Shown piece by piece: positions 21,062 through 28,499 of a stretch of 64,000 nt of DNA. Under the pieces are notes generated by a model, which was not told the origin of the DNA, did no database searches, and saw nothing but the letters and a program-made list of their open reading frames with translations. The position numbers and the translations under genes are program-made. The stretch spans positions 248,001 through 312,000 of the forward strand of contig CAXTKD010000002.1 in the NCBI GenBank assembly GCA_964244885.1, written 5' to 3'. The DNA is from CAXTKD01 sp964244885 (lineage in GTDB: Bacteria > Pseudomonadota > Alphaproteobacteria > Sphingomonadales > Sphingomonadaceae). Within the stretch, counting starts at the first letter, position 1, and the number at the start of each line of letters is the position of its first letter.

Positions 21062-21088
21062 AGGCCCGGCGGAAACGCCGGGCCTTTT
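21062..21088 (+). terminator. Rho-independent terminator of dksA
   Basis: AGGCCCGGCG-GAAA-CGCCGGGCCT followed by TTT. A perfect 10-base stem with a GAAA loop, 25 bases after the stop. Confidence 0.92.
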
Positions 21089-21142
21089 CCTTGGCTGTTC
21101 TCCAAGGATGAATTGAAAATGAACGGCGCGACTGAACCGAAT

Positions 21143-21237
21143 ATGAATTAACGATTCATGTCTTGGACAGAAGACAAGAACAAACCATCAATCCTGTTGT
21201 CCGCCAGTCACGTTTTTACTTGGGCTCTTGGACAGAA
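21143..21237. promoter_or_regulatory. Repeated elements upstream of the second barrel gene
   Basis: An interrupted palindrome ATGAAT-TAACG-ATTCAT (21143-21159) is followed by TCTTGGACAGAA, which occurs twice in direct orientation (21161-21172 and 21226-21237). The region is AT-richer than its surroundings and lies 80-175 bases ahead of the ATG at 21318. These look like regulator sites. The protein is unknown. Confidence 0.4.
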
Positions 21238-21317
21238 CGTCGCGGGCAGGAACCTCGTTACTCGCGCTTCGTCATGCGATTGTCCTCCTCAAACAGGACG
21301 ATCACAGGAGCGTTACA

Positions 21318-21911
21318 ATGACCAAGTTTCTCATCATCGCCACCGCGGCCCTCGCGATGGTCCCCGCCATGGCGTCCGCGCAGGACGCCGGCGACACCGC
21401 CTTCTCGGGGCCGTTCGTCGGCGCGCAGGCCGGCTGGGGCCAGCGAAGCATCGACAACGCGGCGGTCGACCAGAGCCGTGACGGCATCGAGTACGGCGGC
21501 TTCGCCGGCTTCGATCACCGCATCGGCACCAACATTGTGCTCGGCGCCGAGGCCGGCATCGGCGGCGGCGGTAAGACGCTCAGCCAGACGATCGCCGGCG
21601 TCGGCACGACCGAGCTCGATCCGCGCTGGAACTGGAACGTCTCGGGCCGCGCCGGCTTCCTCGCCAGCCCCGACCTGCTGTTCTACGGCCGCGTCGGCTA
21701 CGGCCGCGAGCGCGTCCGCGCCAGCTTCGCCAGCGCCACCGCCGCGCCCTCGACCAGCGACAGCGGCTGGTCGGACGGCGCGATCTACGGCGGCGGCGTC
21801 GAGTACGCGCTGAGCCCGCGCACCAGCGTCCGCGCCGAATACCGCTATTCGGACTTCGACGGCGGCTACCACCCGCAGGCCGCGACAGTCGGCGTGGCCT
21901 TCCGCTTCTAG
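21318..21911 (+). CDS. Outer-membrane beta-barrel protein (porin-like), paralogue
   Basis: 197 aa. Signal peptide MTKFLIIATAALAMVPAMASAQ, then eight-strand barrel features (GPFVGAQAGWGQRSID, YGGFAGFDHRIGTN, VSGRAGFLASPDLLFYGRVG, VRAEYRYSDFDGGYH) and the C-terminal strand VGVAFRF. About half of its residues match the protein at 6146-6724, including GPYVG/GPFVG and RAEYRYSDFD. ATG 21318 has AGGAG eight bases upstream. A function in surface stability or adhesion is possible but not shown. A family A repeat follows and may end the transcript. Confidence 0.88.
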   Translation: MTKFLIIATAALAMVPAMASAQDAGDTAFSGPFVGAQAGWGQRSIDNAAVDQSRDGIEYGGFAGFDHRIGTNIVLGAEAGIGGGGKTLSQTIAGVGTTELDPRWNWNVSGRAGFLASPDLLFYGRVGYGRERVRASFASATAAPSTSDSGWSDGAIYGGGVEYALSPRTSVRAEYRYSDFDGGYHPQAATVGVAFRF

Positions 21912-21923
21912 GGCGATTGGAAG

Positions 21924-22022
21924 CCCCTCCCCTTCAGGGGAGGGGTTGGGGTGGGGACTACCCGGCAGACGCAGCGCCCGCGGATGGGCCCCACCCCCAT
22001 CCCCTCCCCTGAAGGGGAGGGG
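21924..22022. repeat. Dispersed palindromic repeat, family A (copy 4)
   Basis: Left arm CCCCTCCCCTTCAGGGGAGG with the GGTTGGGGTGGGG tail and right arm in the opposite sense, about 30 bases between. It lies between the converging barrel and YdcH-type genes. Confidence 0.92.
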
Positions 22023-22069
22023 TGAGAGAGCCGCCGCGAACGTGCGGCGGGAGCGTCTCGGTCGTCCGG

Positions 22070-22231
22070 CTAATGCAGCTCGCGGCCGATCTCTTCCTTC
22101 AGCCGCAGCTTCTGCTTCTTCAGGTCCGCGCACCGCGCGGCATCGGGCACCGGCCGCTGCAACTCCTCGGACAGGCTGCTCTCCAAACGGGCGTGCTTGG
22201 CGGTAAGCGAGTCGAGATGTGCGCTGGCCAT
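22070..22231 (-). CDS. YdcH/DUF465 small coiled-coil protein
   Basis: 53 aa: MASAHLDSLTAKHARLESSL and CADLKKQKLRLKEEIGREL. The two halves form a helical hairpin, and the KKQKLRLKEEI ending is diagnostic for DUF465. Function in the family is unknown. AAGGAG lies eight bases before ATG 22231. It is divergent from a second DUF465 gene at 22448, which keeps the same KKRKLRLKDEL ending. Confidence 0.85.
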   Translation of the reverse strand: MASAHLDSLTAKHARLESSLSEELQRPVPDAARCADLKKQKLRLKEEIGRELH

Positions 22232-22324
22232 GGGTGCGGCTCCTTTTTGATCTATGTTCGACACCAACGAATAGATCACTCGCCGGAGCCGCTGTCATCG
22301 CATTTTGCGACGGACGCTGGCCCG

Positions 22325-22355
22325 CCCGAGATATTGCGATGCCGCATCGCTCGGG
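22325..22355. other. Compact hairpin in the gap between the two YdcH genes
   Basis: CCCGAG and CTCGGG flank the perfect palindrome GCGATGC-C-GCATCGC. It lies upstream of both divergent genes, so it is not a terminator for either. It may be an operator or part of a leader RNA of the right-hand gene. Confidence 0.35.
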
Positions 22356-22447
22356 CCGCTAGCTGTAGATCCTGCTCCCAAGCGCATCGCGCGCGCCTCG
22401 CCGCCCGTGCTATCTCCTGGCTTCCGGCCCCGAGTCGCGAGGACAAG

Positions 22448-22645
22448 TTGGACGAGAAGGAACTGCAGGCCCGCTACGAGCTGCTGAGCGCCGAGCACCG
22501 CGATCTCGACGCCGCGATCGAGGCGCTGCGCGGCGTCGCCGGCCACGACCAGATCCAGCTCGCCCGCCTGAAGAAGCGCAAGCTCCGCCTCAAGGACGAG
22601 CTCGCCCAGCTCGGCGACATGCTCCTCCCCGACATCATCGCCTAA
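22448..22645 (+). CDS. YdcH/DUF465 small coiled-coil protein, second copy
   Basis: 65 aa from a TTG start at 22448 (MDEKELQARYELLSAEHRDL), with GAGGA five bases before it. No ATG or GTG gives a better start. The two helices end in LARLKKRKLRLKDELAQLGD, the DUF465 signature. Like its divergent neighbour it is likely cytoplasmic. The function of the family is not established. A family B repeat follows at once. Confidence 0.8.
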   Translation: MDEKELQARYELLSAEHRDLDAAIEALRGVAGHDQIQLARLKKRKLRLKDELAQLGDMLLPDIIA

Positions 22646-22647
22646 TT

Positions 22648-22698
22648 CCCTCCCCCTTGAGGGGGGAGGGCGACTCGCGAAGCGAGCGGGGAGAGGGG
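22648..22698. repeat. Dispersed palindromic repeat, family B (copy 6)
   Basis: CCCTCCCCC-TTGA-GGGGGGAGGG, CGACTCGC-GAA-GCGAGCGGGG, AGAGGGG. It separates the converging DUF465 and tadC genes and is the likely end of the Tad operon transcript. Confidence 0.88.
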
Positions 22699-23685
22699 TT
22701 ACCGCTTCATGTTGATGAACGAATCGGCGATCGAGCACGCCGCCGGCCCCAGGATCACGATGAACAGCACCGGCAGGATGAAGCAGATCAGCGGCACCGT
22801 CATGATCGCCGGCAGCCTCGCGGCCTTCTCCTCCGCCCGCATCATCCGCTCGTTCCGGAACTCCGCCGACAGCACGCGCAGCGACGAGGCGAGCGGGGTG
22901 CCGTATTTCTCGGTCTGGATGAGCGTCGTCATCACCCCGCGCATCGCCTCCAGGTCGATTCGGCCCGTCATGTTCTCGAACGCCTGGCGCCGGTCGGGCA
23001 GGAAGCCGAGCTCGATCGCGGTCAGCGCGAACTCGTCGGCCAACTCCGGGTAGCCGACCCCCAGCTCGCGCGCCACGCGGTTGAACGCGGCGTCGACCGT
23101 CAGCCCCGCCTCGGCGCAGATCACCAGCAGGTCGAGCGCGTCGGGCAGCCCCATGCGGATCTTGTGGGTCCGCTTGGTGACGAGGTTCTTCACGAACAGG
23201 TCGGGCGCCTTGTAGCTGCCGAGCAGCGAGCTTCCCGCGATCATCGCGCGGGTCAGCGGGCCATAATGGTCGAACAGGTGGAGGACGTAGACCGAGACGA
23301 ACATCCCGCCGCCCAGCAGCAGCGGCGCCATCAGCCGCGCGAACATGAAGCTCACCACCGCGTCGCGCGACCGGATGCCCGCCTGCGCCAGCCGCAGCGA
23401 CGCCGCCTGCGTCTGCGCGTCCTGCATCACCGACAGGCGGTTGAGGATCGTCCGCATGACATCGGTCGCCCCGGCGCGGCGGACGACCCCCGCCCGCCGC
23501 CGCGGCGCCGCCAGGCCCGCCTTCAGCTGCTCGCGCCGCGCCTGTAGCGCCTTCACCCGCCCGCGCATCGGGTCGCGGACGGTCGTCGCGGTCCACAGCG
23601 CGAACAGCGTCGCCAGCGCCGCCATTCCGGCGAAGGCGGTGCCGATGTCGGCGTAGGCCAGGCCCATGATGGTCGGCGTTTCCAT
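22699..23685 (-). CDS. tadC: Tad pilus assembly membrane protein TadC
   Basis: 328 aa, type II/IV secretion F-domain protein. The F-domain runs from about residue 160 (MGLPDALDLLVICAEAGLTVDAAFNRVARE) to 290, with membrane helices near the N-terminus, before the domain and at the end (VPLICFILPVLFIVILGPAA). It forms the inner-membrane platform with TadB that couples the CpaF motor to pilus growth. Its ATG overlaps the tadB stop by one base (TGATG). Last gene of the operon, followed by a family B repeat. Tad lipoprotein tadD is not next to it. Confidence 0.93.
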   Translation of the reverse strand: METPTIMGLAYADIGTAFAGMAALATLFALWTATTVRDPMRGRVKALQARREQLKAGLAAPRRRAGVVRRAGATDVMRTILNRLSVMQDAQTQAASLRLAQAGIRSRDAVVSFMFARLMAPLLLGGGMFVSVYVLHLFDHYGPLTRAMIAGSSLLGSYKAPDLFVKNLVTKRTHKIRMGLPDALDLLVICAEAGLTVDAAFNRVARELGVGYPELADEFALTAIELGFLPDRRQAFENMTGRIDLEAMRGVMTTLIQTEKYGTPLASSLRVLSAEFRNERMMRAEEKAARLPAIMTVPLICFILPVLFIVILGPAACSIADSFINMKR

Positions 23686-24659
23686 CAGATTTCGAACCGG
23701 ATCATCTTGGCCATCACCCCGGCGCCGATCGCCATCCACACCATGCCGCCGCCCGCCGCGATCATCAGCCGGGTGTCGGTGAAGAAGCCCGCGAGGTAGC
23801 TGTCGCTCACCACATAGATCATCGCGAAGATCAGGAAGGGCAGCGAGCCGATGATATAGGCCGACGCCTTGGCCTCGGACGACATCGCCGCGACCTTCAG
23901 CTTCATCTGCGCGCGCTTCCTCAGCACCTCGCAGAGGCCCGAGAGCGTCTCGGCGAGGTTGCCGCCGGTCTCGCGCTGGATGGCGAGCGCGATGACGAAG
24001 AACTGGAACTCGGGCGTTCCGATCCGCTTCGCCGCCTCGGCGAGCGCCACGTCCATCGTCTGGCCGATCCTGATCTTGTCCGCGACCGCGCGGAACTCGC
24101 AGCCCACCGGATCGGGCACCTCGCGCCCGACGACGCCGAGCGATTCGCTCACCGGCAGGCCCGAGCGCAACCCGCGCACCAGCAGATCCATCGCGTCGGG
24201 CAGCCTGGTGTTGAACGCCCGCGCGCGCTTCGCCGCCATGCTCCCCGTGACCATGTGCGGCAGCCCGGCGCCCGCCGCGATTCCGGCCATCAACGCCATC
24301 AACACGCTGCCGCCGCCGGTCAGCACCATCACCGCCACCACGACCGCCAGCCCCGCCGACGCCGCGCCATAACCGCCGACGCTCCAGCTCTTGCCCGTCC
24401 GCTCCAGCCGCGCGGCCAGCTCGGCGCGGCGCGGCACCAGCGTCCGGAAGATATCGAAGCGCTTGCTCCGCGCCTGCACGATGCGCTTCATCTGCGCCTT
24501 CGCGAACGCCTCCCGCGACGTCGCATGCCGCTCGCGGATCACCTCCAGCCGCTTGCCGATCTTCTTCGACGACGGCTGCCCCGCAAACGCCATCACCCCC
24601 ATCCCGAGCGAGCCGGCAAGGACGAGGAACAGCATGAGGGCGGCGAGGTTGGGATTCAT
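23685..24659 (-). CDS. tadB: Tad pilus assembly membrane protein TadB
   Basis: 324 aa. N-terminal membrane helix (LAALMLFLVLAGSLGMGVMA), a cytoplasmic part, then the F-domain with LPDAMDLLVRGLRSGLPVSE and QRETGGNLAETLSGLCEVLR, both family signatures, and two or three closing helices. Partner of TadC in the inner-membrane platform. ATG 24659 is used. A family A repeat fills the 166 bases between it and cpaF, so translation is not coupled there. Confidence 0.93.
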   Translation of the reverse strand: MNPNLAALMLFLVLAGSLGMGVMAFAGQPSSKKIGKRLEVIRERHATSREAFAKAQMKRIVQARSKRFDIFRTLVPRRAELAARLERTGKSWSVGGYGAASAGLAVVVAVMVLTGGGSVLMALMAGIAAGAGLPHMVTGSMAAKRARAFNTRLPDAMDLLVRGLRSGLPVSESLGVVGREVPDPVGCEFRAVADKIRIGQTMDVALAEAAKRIGTPEFQFFVIALAIQRETGGNLAETLSGLCEVLRKRAQMKLKVAAMSSEAKASAYIIGSLPFLIFAMIYVVSDSYLAGFFTDTRLMIAAGGGMVWMAIGAGVMAKMIRFEI

Positions 24660-24686
24660 GCTCCGCCCCCTCCCAACACTATATCT

Positions 24687-24796
24687 CCCCTCCCCTCAGG
24701 GGAGGGGTAGGGGTGGGGTCCGGCCGAAGGCCACGAAACACGGTGATCGAGGCCCAGCGCTCTCCCCACCCCTACCCCTCCCCGCTGGGGAGGGGA
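24687..24796. repeat. Dispersed palindromic repeat, family A (copy 5), inside the Tad operon
   Basis: Arms CCCCTCCCCTCAGGGGAGGG and CCCCTCCCCGCTGGGGAGGG in opposite sense, around the inner sequence GGTCCGGCCGAAGGCC also seen in copy 2. It lies between cpaF and tadB, which belong to one operon, so it could lower or stabilise the downstream message. Confidence 0.9.
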
Positions 24797-24825
24797 GGAT
24801 TCAAATATAGGGGACCGGAAATGCA

Positions 24826-26433
24826 TCACATGCACTCCATCAGCGCACGCCCAAGCCCGTAATATTCCGCCCGCTCGAAGAAATGCGGCCGCAGCCCCGA
24901 CGACACATGGTCGCCGCGCAGCATGCCGTCCTCGCCCTCGCCGCTGTACTCGTAGGTGTAGAGGTCCTGCATCGTGATGACGTCGCCCTCCATGCCGACG
25001 ATCTCGGTGATGTGGGTCGTCCGCCTTTTGCCGTCGCGCATCCGGCTGACCTGGACGATGATCTGCACCGCGTCGGCGATCTGCTGGCGGATCGCCTTGG
25101 GAGACAGGTTCAATCCCGCCATGTTGATCATGTTCTCCAGCCGGGTGATCGCCTCGCGCGGCCGGTTGGCGTGGAGCGTGCCCAAGGAGCCGTCGTGCCC
25201 GGTGTTCATCGCCGCCAGCAGGTCGAACGCCTCGCCGCCGCGCACCTCGCCCAGGATGATGCGGTCGGGCCGCATGCGGAGCGCATTCTTGACGAGGTCG
25301 CGCATGTTGACCGCGCCGCCGCCCTCCAGGTTCGCCGGCCGCGTCTCCAGCCGCACCACATGCGGCTGCTGAAGCTGGAGCTCGGCCGCGTCCTCGATCG
25401 TCACGACGCGCTCGCCGGGGTCGATGTTGCGGCTGATCGCACCCAGCATCGTCGTCTTGCCCGAGCCCGTGCCGCCCGAGATGATGATGTTCATCCGGCA
25501 GCGACCGGCGATATTGAGGAGCCGGCACATCTTCGGGCTCATCGACCCGAACTCCATCATCTTCTCCAATGTCAGCTTCTGCTTGGAGAATTTGCGGATC
25601 GAGATCGAGGTGCCGTCGATTGCCAGGGGCGGGCAGATGACGTTGACCCGGCTGCCGTCGAGCAGGCGCGCGTCGCAGATCGGCGAGCTCTCATCGACGC
25701 GCCGCCCGACGCCCGAGACGATGCGCTGCGCGATGTTGAGGAGGTGCTGCTCGTCGCGAAACGTCACGTCGGTCAGCGTCAGCTTGCCGGCGCGCTCGCA
25801 ATAGACCTGGTTCGGCCCGTTCACCATGATCTCGGTCACCGCCTCGTCCGCCAGCAGCGGCTCCAGCGGCCCAAGGCCCAGCATGTCGTTGAGGAGCAGC
25901 GTCACGAGGTCGCGCTGCTCGGCCTGGTTGAGGTTGATCTTCTCCCCCGCCAGGATCTCCGACACCACCTCGGACACCTGCTCGGCAAGCTCGGCGCGCG
26001 CCATGTCGGCGACCGCGGTGGCGTCGATCCGGGTCATCAGCAGCGGGTGGACCTTCTCCTTCGCCGCCACGACGCTCGACTTGCTCGACGTGCCCTGCGT
26101 CTTGGTCTTGCCGTCGTTCAGCCCGCCGATCGCCGCCACCAGCTCGCTCAACAGCGCGGTCACGGTATCGCGCACCCCCGCCTCGTCGAGCGGCCGCCGC
26201 TCGGCCTCCGCTGCTTGGCTGACCATCGCCTCGATCTCGGCGGCGAGCTGTCCGCGCGGCCGGTCGCGCGTCGTCTTCGCCGGATAGGCTTCCGCGATCT
26301 TCGGCCACAGCAGCTTCTTGATAACCGGGTCGCAGCCCGCGACCCCGCGCGGCGCGCGCGCCGGCGGCGCGGGCGTCACCGGCGGCGCGACAGCGACCGC
26401 GCTTCGCTTCCCGAAGGCGACCACTGGGCTCAC
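24826..26433 (-). CDS. cpaF: Tad pilus motor ATPase CpaF/TadA
   Basis: 535 aa, secretion ATPase of the VirB11/PulE kind. Walker A GGTGSGKTT at residues 320-328, the Asp box RMRPDRIILGEVRGGEAFDL, and His box SLGTLHANRP are all intact. The N-terminal 110 residues are a variable Pro/Ala-rich extension. The hexamer powers Flp pilus extension on the cytoplasmic face. The start (GTG 26433) has no good ribosome-binding site and begins 7 bases from a family D repeat. GTG three codons later is an alternative. Confidence 0.93.
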   Translation of the reverse strand: MSPVVAFGKRSAVAVAPPVTPAPPARAPRGVAGCDPVIKKLLWPKIAEAYPAKTTRDRPRGQLAAEIEAMVSQAAEAERRPLDEAGVRDTVTALLSELVAAIGGLNDGKTKTQGTSSKSSVVAAKEKVHPLLMTRIDATAVADMARAELAEQVSEVVSEILAGEKINLNQAEQRDLVTLLLNDMLGLGPLEPLLADEAVTEIMVNGPNQVYCERAGKLTLTDVTFRDEQHLLNIAQRIVSGVGRRVDESSPICDARLLDGSRVNVICPPLAIDGTSISIRKFSKQKLTLEKMMEFGSMSPKMCRLLNIAGRCRMNIIISGGTGSGKTTMLGAISRNIDPGERVVTIEDAAELQLQQPHVVRLETRPANLEGGGAVNMRDLVKNALRMRPDRIILGEVRGGEAFDLLAAMNTGHDGSLGTLHANRPREAITRLENMINMAGLNLSPKAIRQQIADAVQIIVQVSRMRDGKRRTTHITEIVGMEGDVITMQDLYTYEYSGEGEDGMLRGDHVSSGLRPHFFERAEYYGLGRALMECM

Positions 26434-26439
26434 CGCGAG

Positions 26440-26532
26440 CCACGTCCTTCGACAAGCTCAGGACGAACGGAGGTTTGGATGCGGATGAAGGGTATAAGAC
26501 TCCGTTCGTGGTGAGCCTGTCGAACCACGAGG
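26440..26532. repeat. Dispersed palindromic repeat, family D (copy 1)
   Basis: CACGTCCTTCGACAAGCTCA-GGACGAACGG on the left and CCGTTCGTGGTGAGCCTGTC-GAACCACG on the right, with about 35 bases between. It fills the gap between cpaE and cpaF and leaves cpaF without a clear ribosome-binding site. Confidence 0.9.
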
Positions 26533-26563
26533 CCGCACCGCCCTGCGAACCGCGCGGCCACCG

Positions 26564-27802
26564 TTAGGCCTTCTTCGCGAGGAACGCCTTGAGCTTCCCG
26601 CCGAGCGTCTCCTTGGCCGCCACCTCCTCGCCCAGCGCCAGCGCGGTGAACTGCGCCAGCCCGCTCCCGAGCTTGCTCCCGCCCGACACCGCCGCCAGGC
26701 ACTTGCCGCCGCGCGCCGCCGTGCCTGCCAGCTTCATGTCGAGCGGCAGCGAGAGGTCGATCTTGCGCTCGATCGACGCCTCGAAATCCTTCGCCGACAC
26801 CTCGGGCGGCGGATTGCCCGGCACCCGGTTGGCGACGACGCTGATCTTCGCCGTCGGCGCCGCGCTCTTCAGCCAGCCGAGCAGCCGGATCGAGTCGCGC
26901 GTGCACGCCAGCGTCTGCTCGGCGACCACCACGATATGTCCGGCCTCGGCGATCAAATGCGGATGCTCGACCGCCATGGTGCGCGGCAGGTCGACCACCA
27001 CCGCGTCGAAGGCGCCCCGCATCTCCTCCTGCAAATGATGCAGCGCCACGCCGTCCGAGCCGAGCGGCAGCGCGATCGACGCCTCCGCCGACAAGACCGA
27101 CAGCCGCTCGCCCGCCTTCACCATCGCGCGCTGGATGAACAGCGCGTCGATCCGCCCGGGGTTCTCCAGCGCGTCGACCAGCCCGCGCCCCGGCTCGAGA
27201 TCGAAATTGAGCGCCCCCGTCCCGAAATGCAGGTCGAGATCGAGCAGCGCGGTCTGCCTTTTGTGCTTCTCGGCGAGGCTCCACGCCAGCGACGCCGCGA
27301 GCGACGACGCCCCGACCCCGCCCCGCGCCCCGATGATCGTCACGCCGAGCCTCGGCTTCGCAACCTCGGGCTCCGCCGCCTTGGGCGCGGCGAGCGCCAC
27401 CTGCGCCCCCGCGAATGCGTCCCGCAGCATATCCGCGCTGAGCGGCTTCACGAGGTAATCCTGGATGCCGCTGGCGATCAGCGCGCGATACAGCGAGACG
27501 TCGTTGGTCGCGCCGCACGCCACCACCACGGTCCCCGGCTCGCACACTTCGGCGAGCGCGCCGAGCTCCGCCATCGGGTCGCCCGCGTCGGACAGGTCGA
27601 CCAGCAGCAAGGTCGGGCTCGCCCCCGCCGCCAGCGCCGCGACCGCGCCCGTCAGCCCGCCCTCGCCCACGCTATCCACCGCCCAGCCGAGCGCCGCGGC
27701 GGCCTCGCGCCCCGCCGCCGCGGTCGCGTCGTCGCAGACGAATCCGGCGAACGGCTCGCGGGCGGCGCTCTTGCTGCGTTCGGGGTTCCAGGGGGCGTTC
27801 AT
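26564..27802 (-). CDS. cpaE: Pilus assembly ATPase CpaE/TadZ
   Basis: 412 aa. Residues about 18-135 form a receiver-like domain (LLLVDLSDAGDP near 66-76, but the usual phosphorylation set is incomplete). Residues 150-400 form a ParA/MinD-like domain with the atypical Walker A GARGGVGASS (158-167), in which the catalytic Lys is replaced by Ala, as in other CpaE/TadZ proteins. It marks the cell pole for pilus assembly. ATG 27802 overlaps the cpaD stop by one base (TAATG). Confidence 0.92.
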   Translation of the reverse strand: MNAPWNPERSKSAAREPFAGFVCDDATAAAGREAAAALGWAVDSVGEGGLTGAVAALAAGASPTLLLVDLSDAGDPMAELGALAEVCEPGTVVVACGATNDVSLYRALIASGIQDYLVKPLSADMLRDAFAGAQVALAAPKAAEPEVAKPRLGVTIIGARGGVGASSLAASLAWSLAEKHKRQTALLDLDLHFGTGALNFDLEPGRGLVDALENPGRIDALFIQRAMVKAGERLSVLSAEASIALPLGSDGVALHHLQEEMRGAFDAVVVDLPRTMAVEHPHLIAEAGHIVVVAEQTLACTRDSIRLLGWLKSAAPTAKISVVANRVPGNPPPEVSAKDFEASIERKIDLSLPLDMKLAGTAARGGKCLAAVSGGSKLGSGLAQFTALALGEEVAAKETLGGKLKAFLAKKA

Positions 27803-28395
27803 TATTTGCTCTTCGTCGTTGATTCATCGAGGCTGTGAGTCGTCGTCGCATCGCGCGCCGGCAGGTCGCGATAGGCCTTGATGCCCTTGGCGATGACGAA
27901 GGCGTCGGTGCCCTTGAACGGCTTGCCTTCGATGAGGTCGTTGGGATCGGCGACCATCGCCGCCAGGTTGGATCGCGTCGCGCAGCCGTAATTGCTCATC
28001 GTCGACCCCGCGCTCTCGGGGTTCGACAGCCGCCGCCAGTCGGGGCAGCCCGGCACCGCCGCCGACGCGTGCCGGATCGCGACATGCACCACCCCCGCCT
28101 CCGCCGCCGCGCCGCCGTCCTCGACCGGCACCCCGGCCTCCGCGAAGAACCCCGCGACCCGCGCCCGCTGCGCCCGCGTCGCGCCCGACACGCTCGCCTT
28201 GTCGCCATAGCCGACGCCGACCGCCGCCAGATACGCCCCGAACGCCCGCGCCTGCGCCGGATCGAGCCGGTCCTCGGTGAACCGCAAATCATAGCCAAGC
28301 TCGGTCACCGAGATCACCGGCGCCTTCTGCGTATCGAGCGAACGGTTCACCGGCCCGCAGGCGGCGAGCGCCAGCAGGCTGAGCGAAACCAGCAT
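27802..28395 (-). CDS. cpaD: Tad pilus lipoprotein CpaD
   Basis: 197 aa. Lipoprotein signal MLVSLSLLALAAC (Cys13), followed by a body with VPGCPDWRRLSNPE and STMSNYGCATRSNLAAMVADPNDLIEG, the CpaD family signature. It is placed in the outer membrane and supports the CpaC secretin. Its ribosome-binding site AGGA, nine bases before ATG 28395, is the edge of a family D repeat. Both Cys pairs in the mature part could form a disulfide. Confidence 0.92.
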   Translation of the reverse strand: MLVSLSLLALAACGPVNRSLDTQKAPVISVTELGYDLRFTEDRLDPAQARAFGAYLAAVGVGYGDKASVSGATRAQRARVAGFFAEAGVPVEDGGAAAEAGVVHVAIRHASAAVPGCPDWRRLSNPESAGSTMSNYGCATRSNLAAMVADPNDLIEGKPFKGTDAFVIAKGIKAYRDLPARDATTTHSLDESTTKSK

Positions 28396-28398
28396 CCC

Positions 28399-28476
28399 CG
28401 TTCGTCCTGAGCCTGTCGAAGGACGTGGCCGCACCGCCGTGCGTGCCACGTGGTTCGACAAGCTCACCACGAACCG
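28399..28476. repeat. Dispersed palindromic repeat, family D (copy 2)
   Basis: CGTTCGTCCTGAGCCTGTCG-AAGGACGTGG and CCACGTGGTTCGACAAGCTC-ACCACGAACC around about 20 bases. It fills the gap between cpaC and cpaD and supplies the AGGA that serves cpaD as ribosome-binding site. Confidence 0.9.
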
Positions 28477-28499
28477 AGTCTGGGAGGACAGGTTGCGTG

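Noticed and set aside
26564..27802. The missing Walker A lysine in CpaE as a mutation
   Set aside because: GVGAS in place of GVGKS is the usual form in the CpaE/TadZ group, so it is a family trait.
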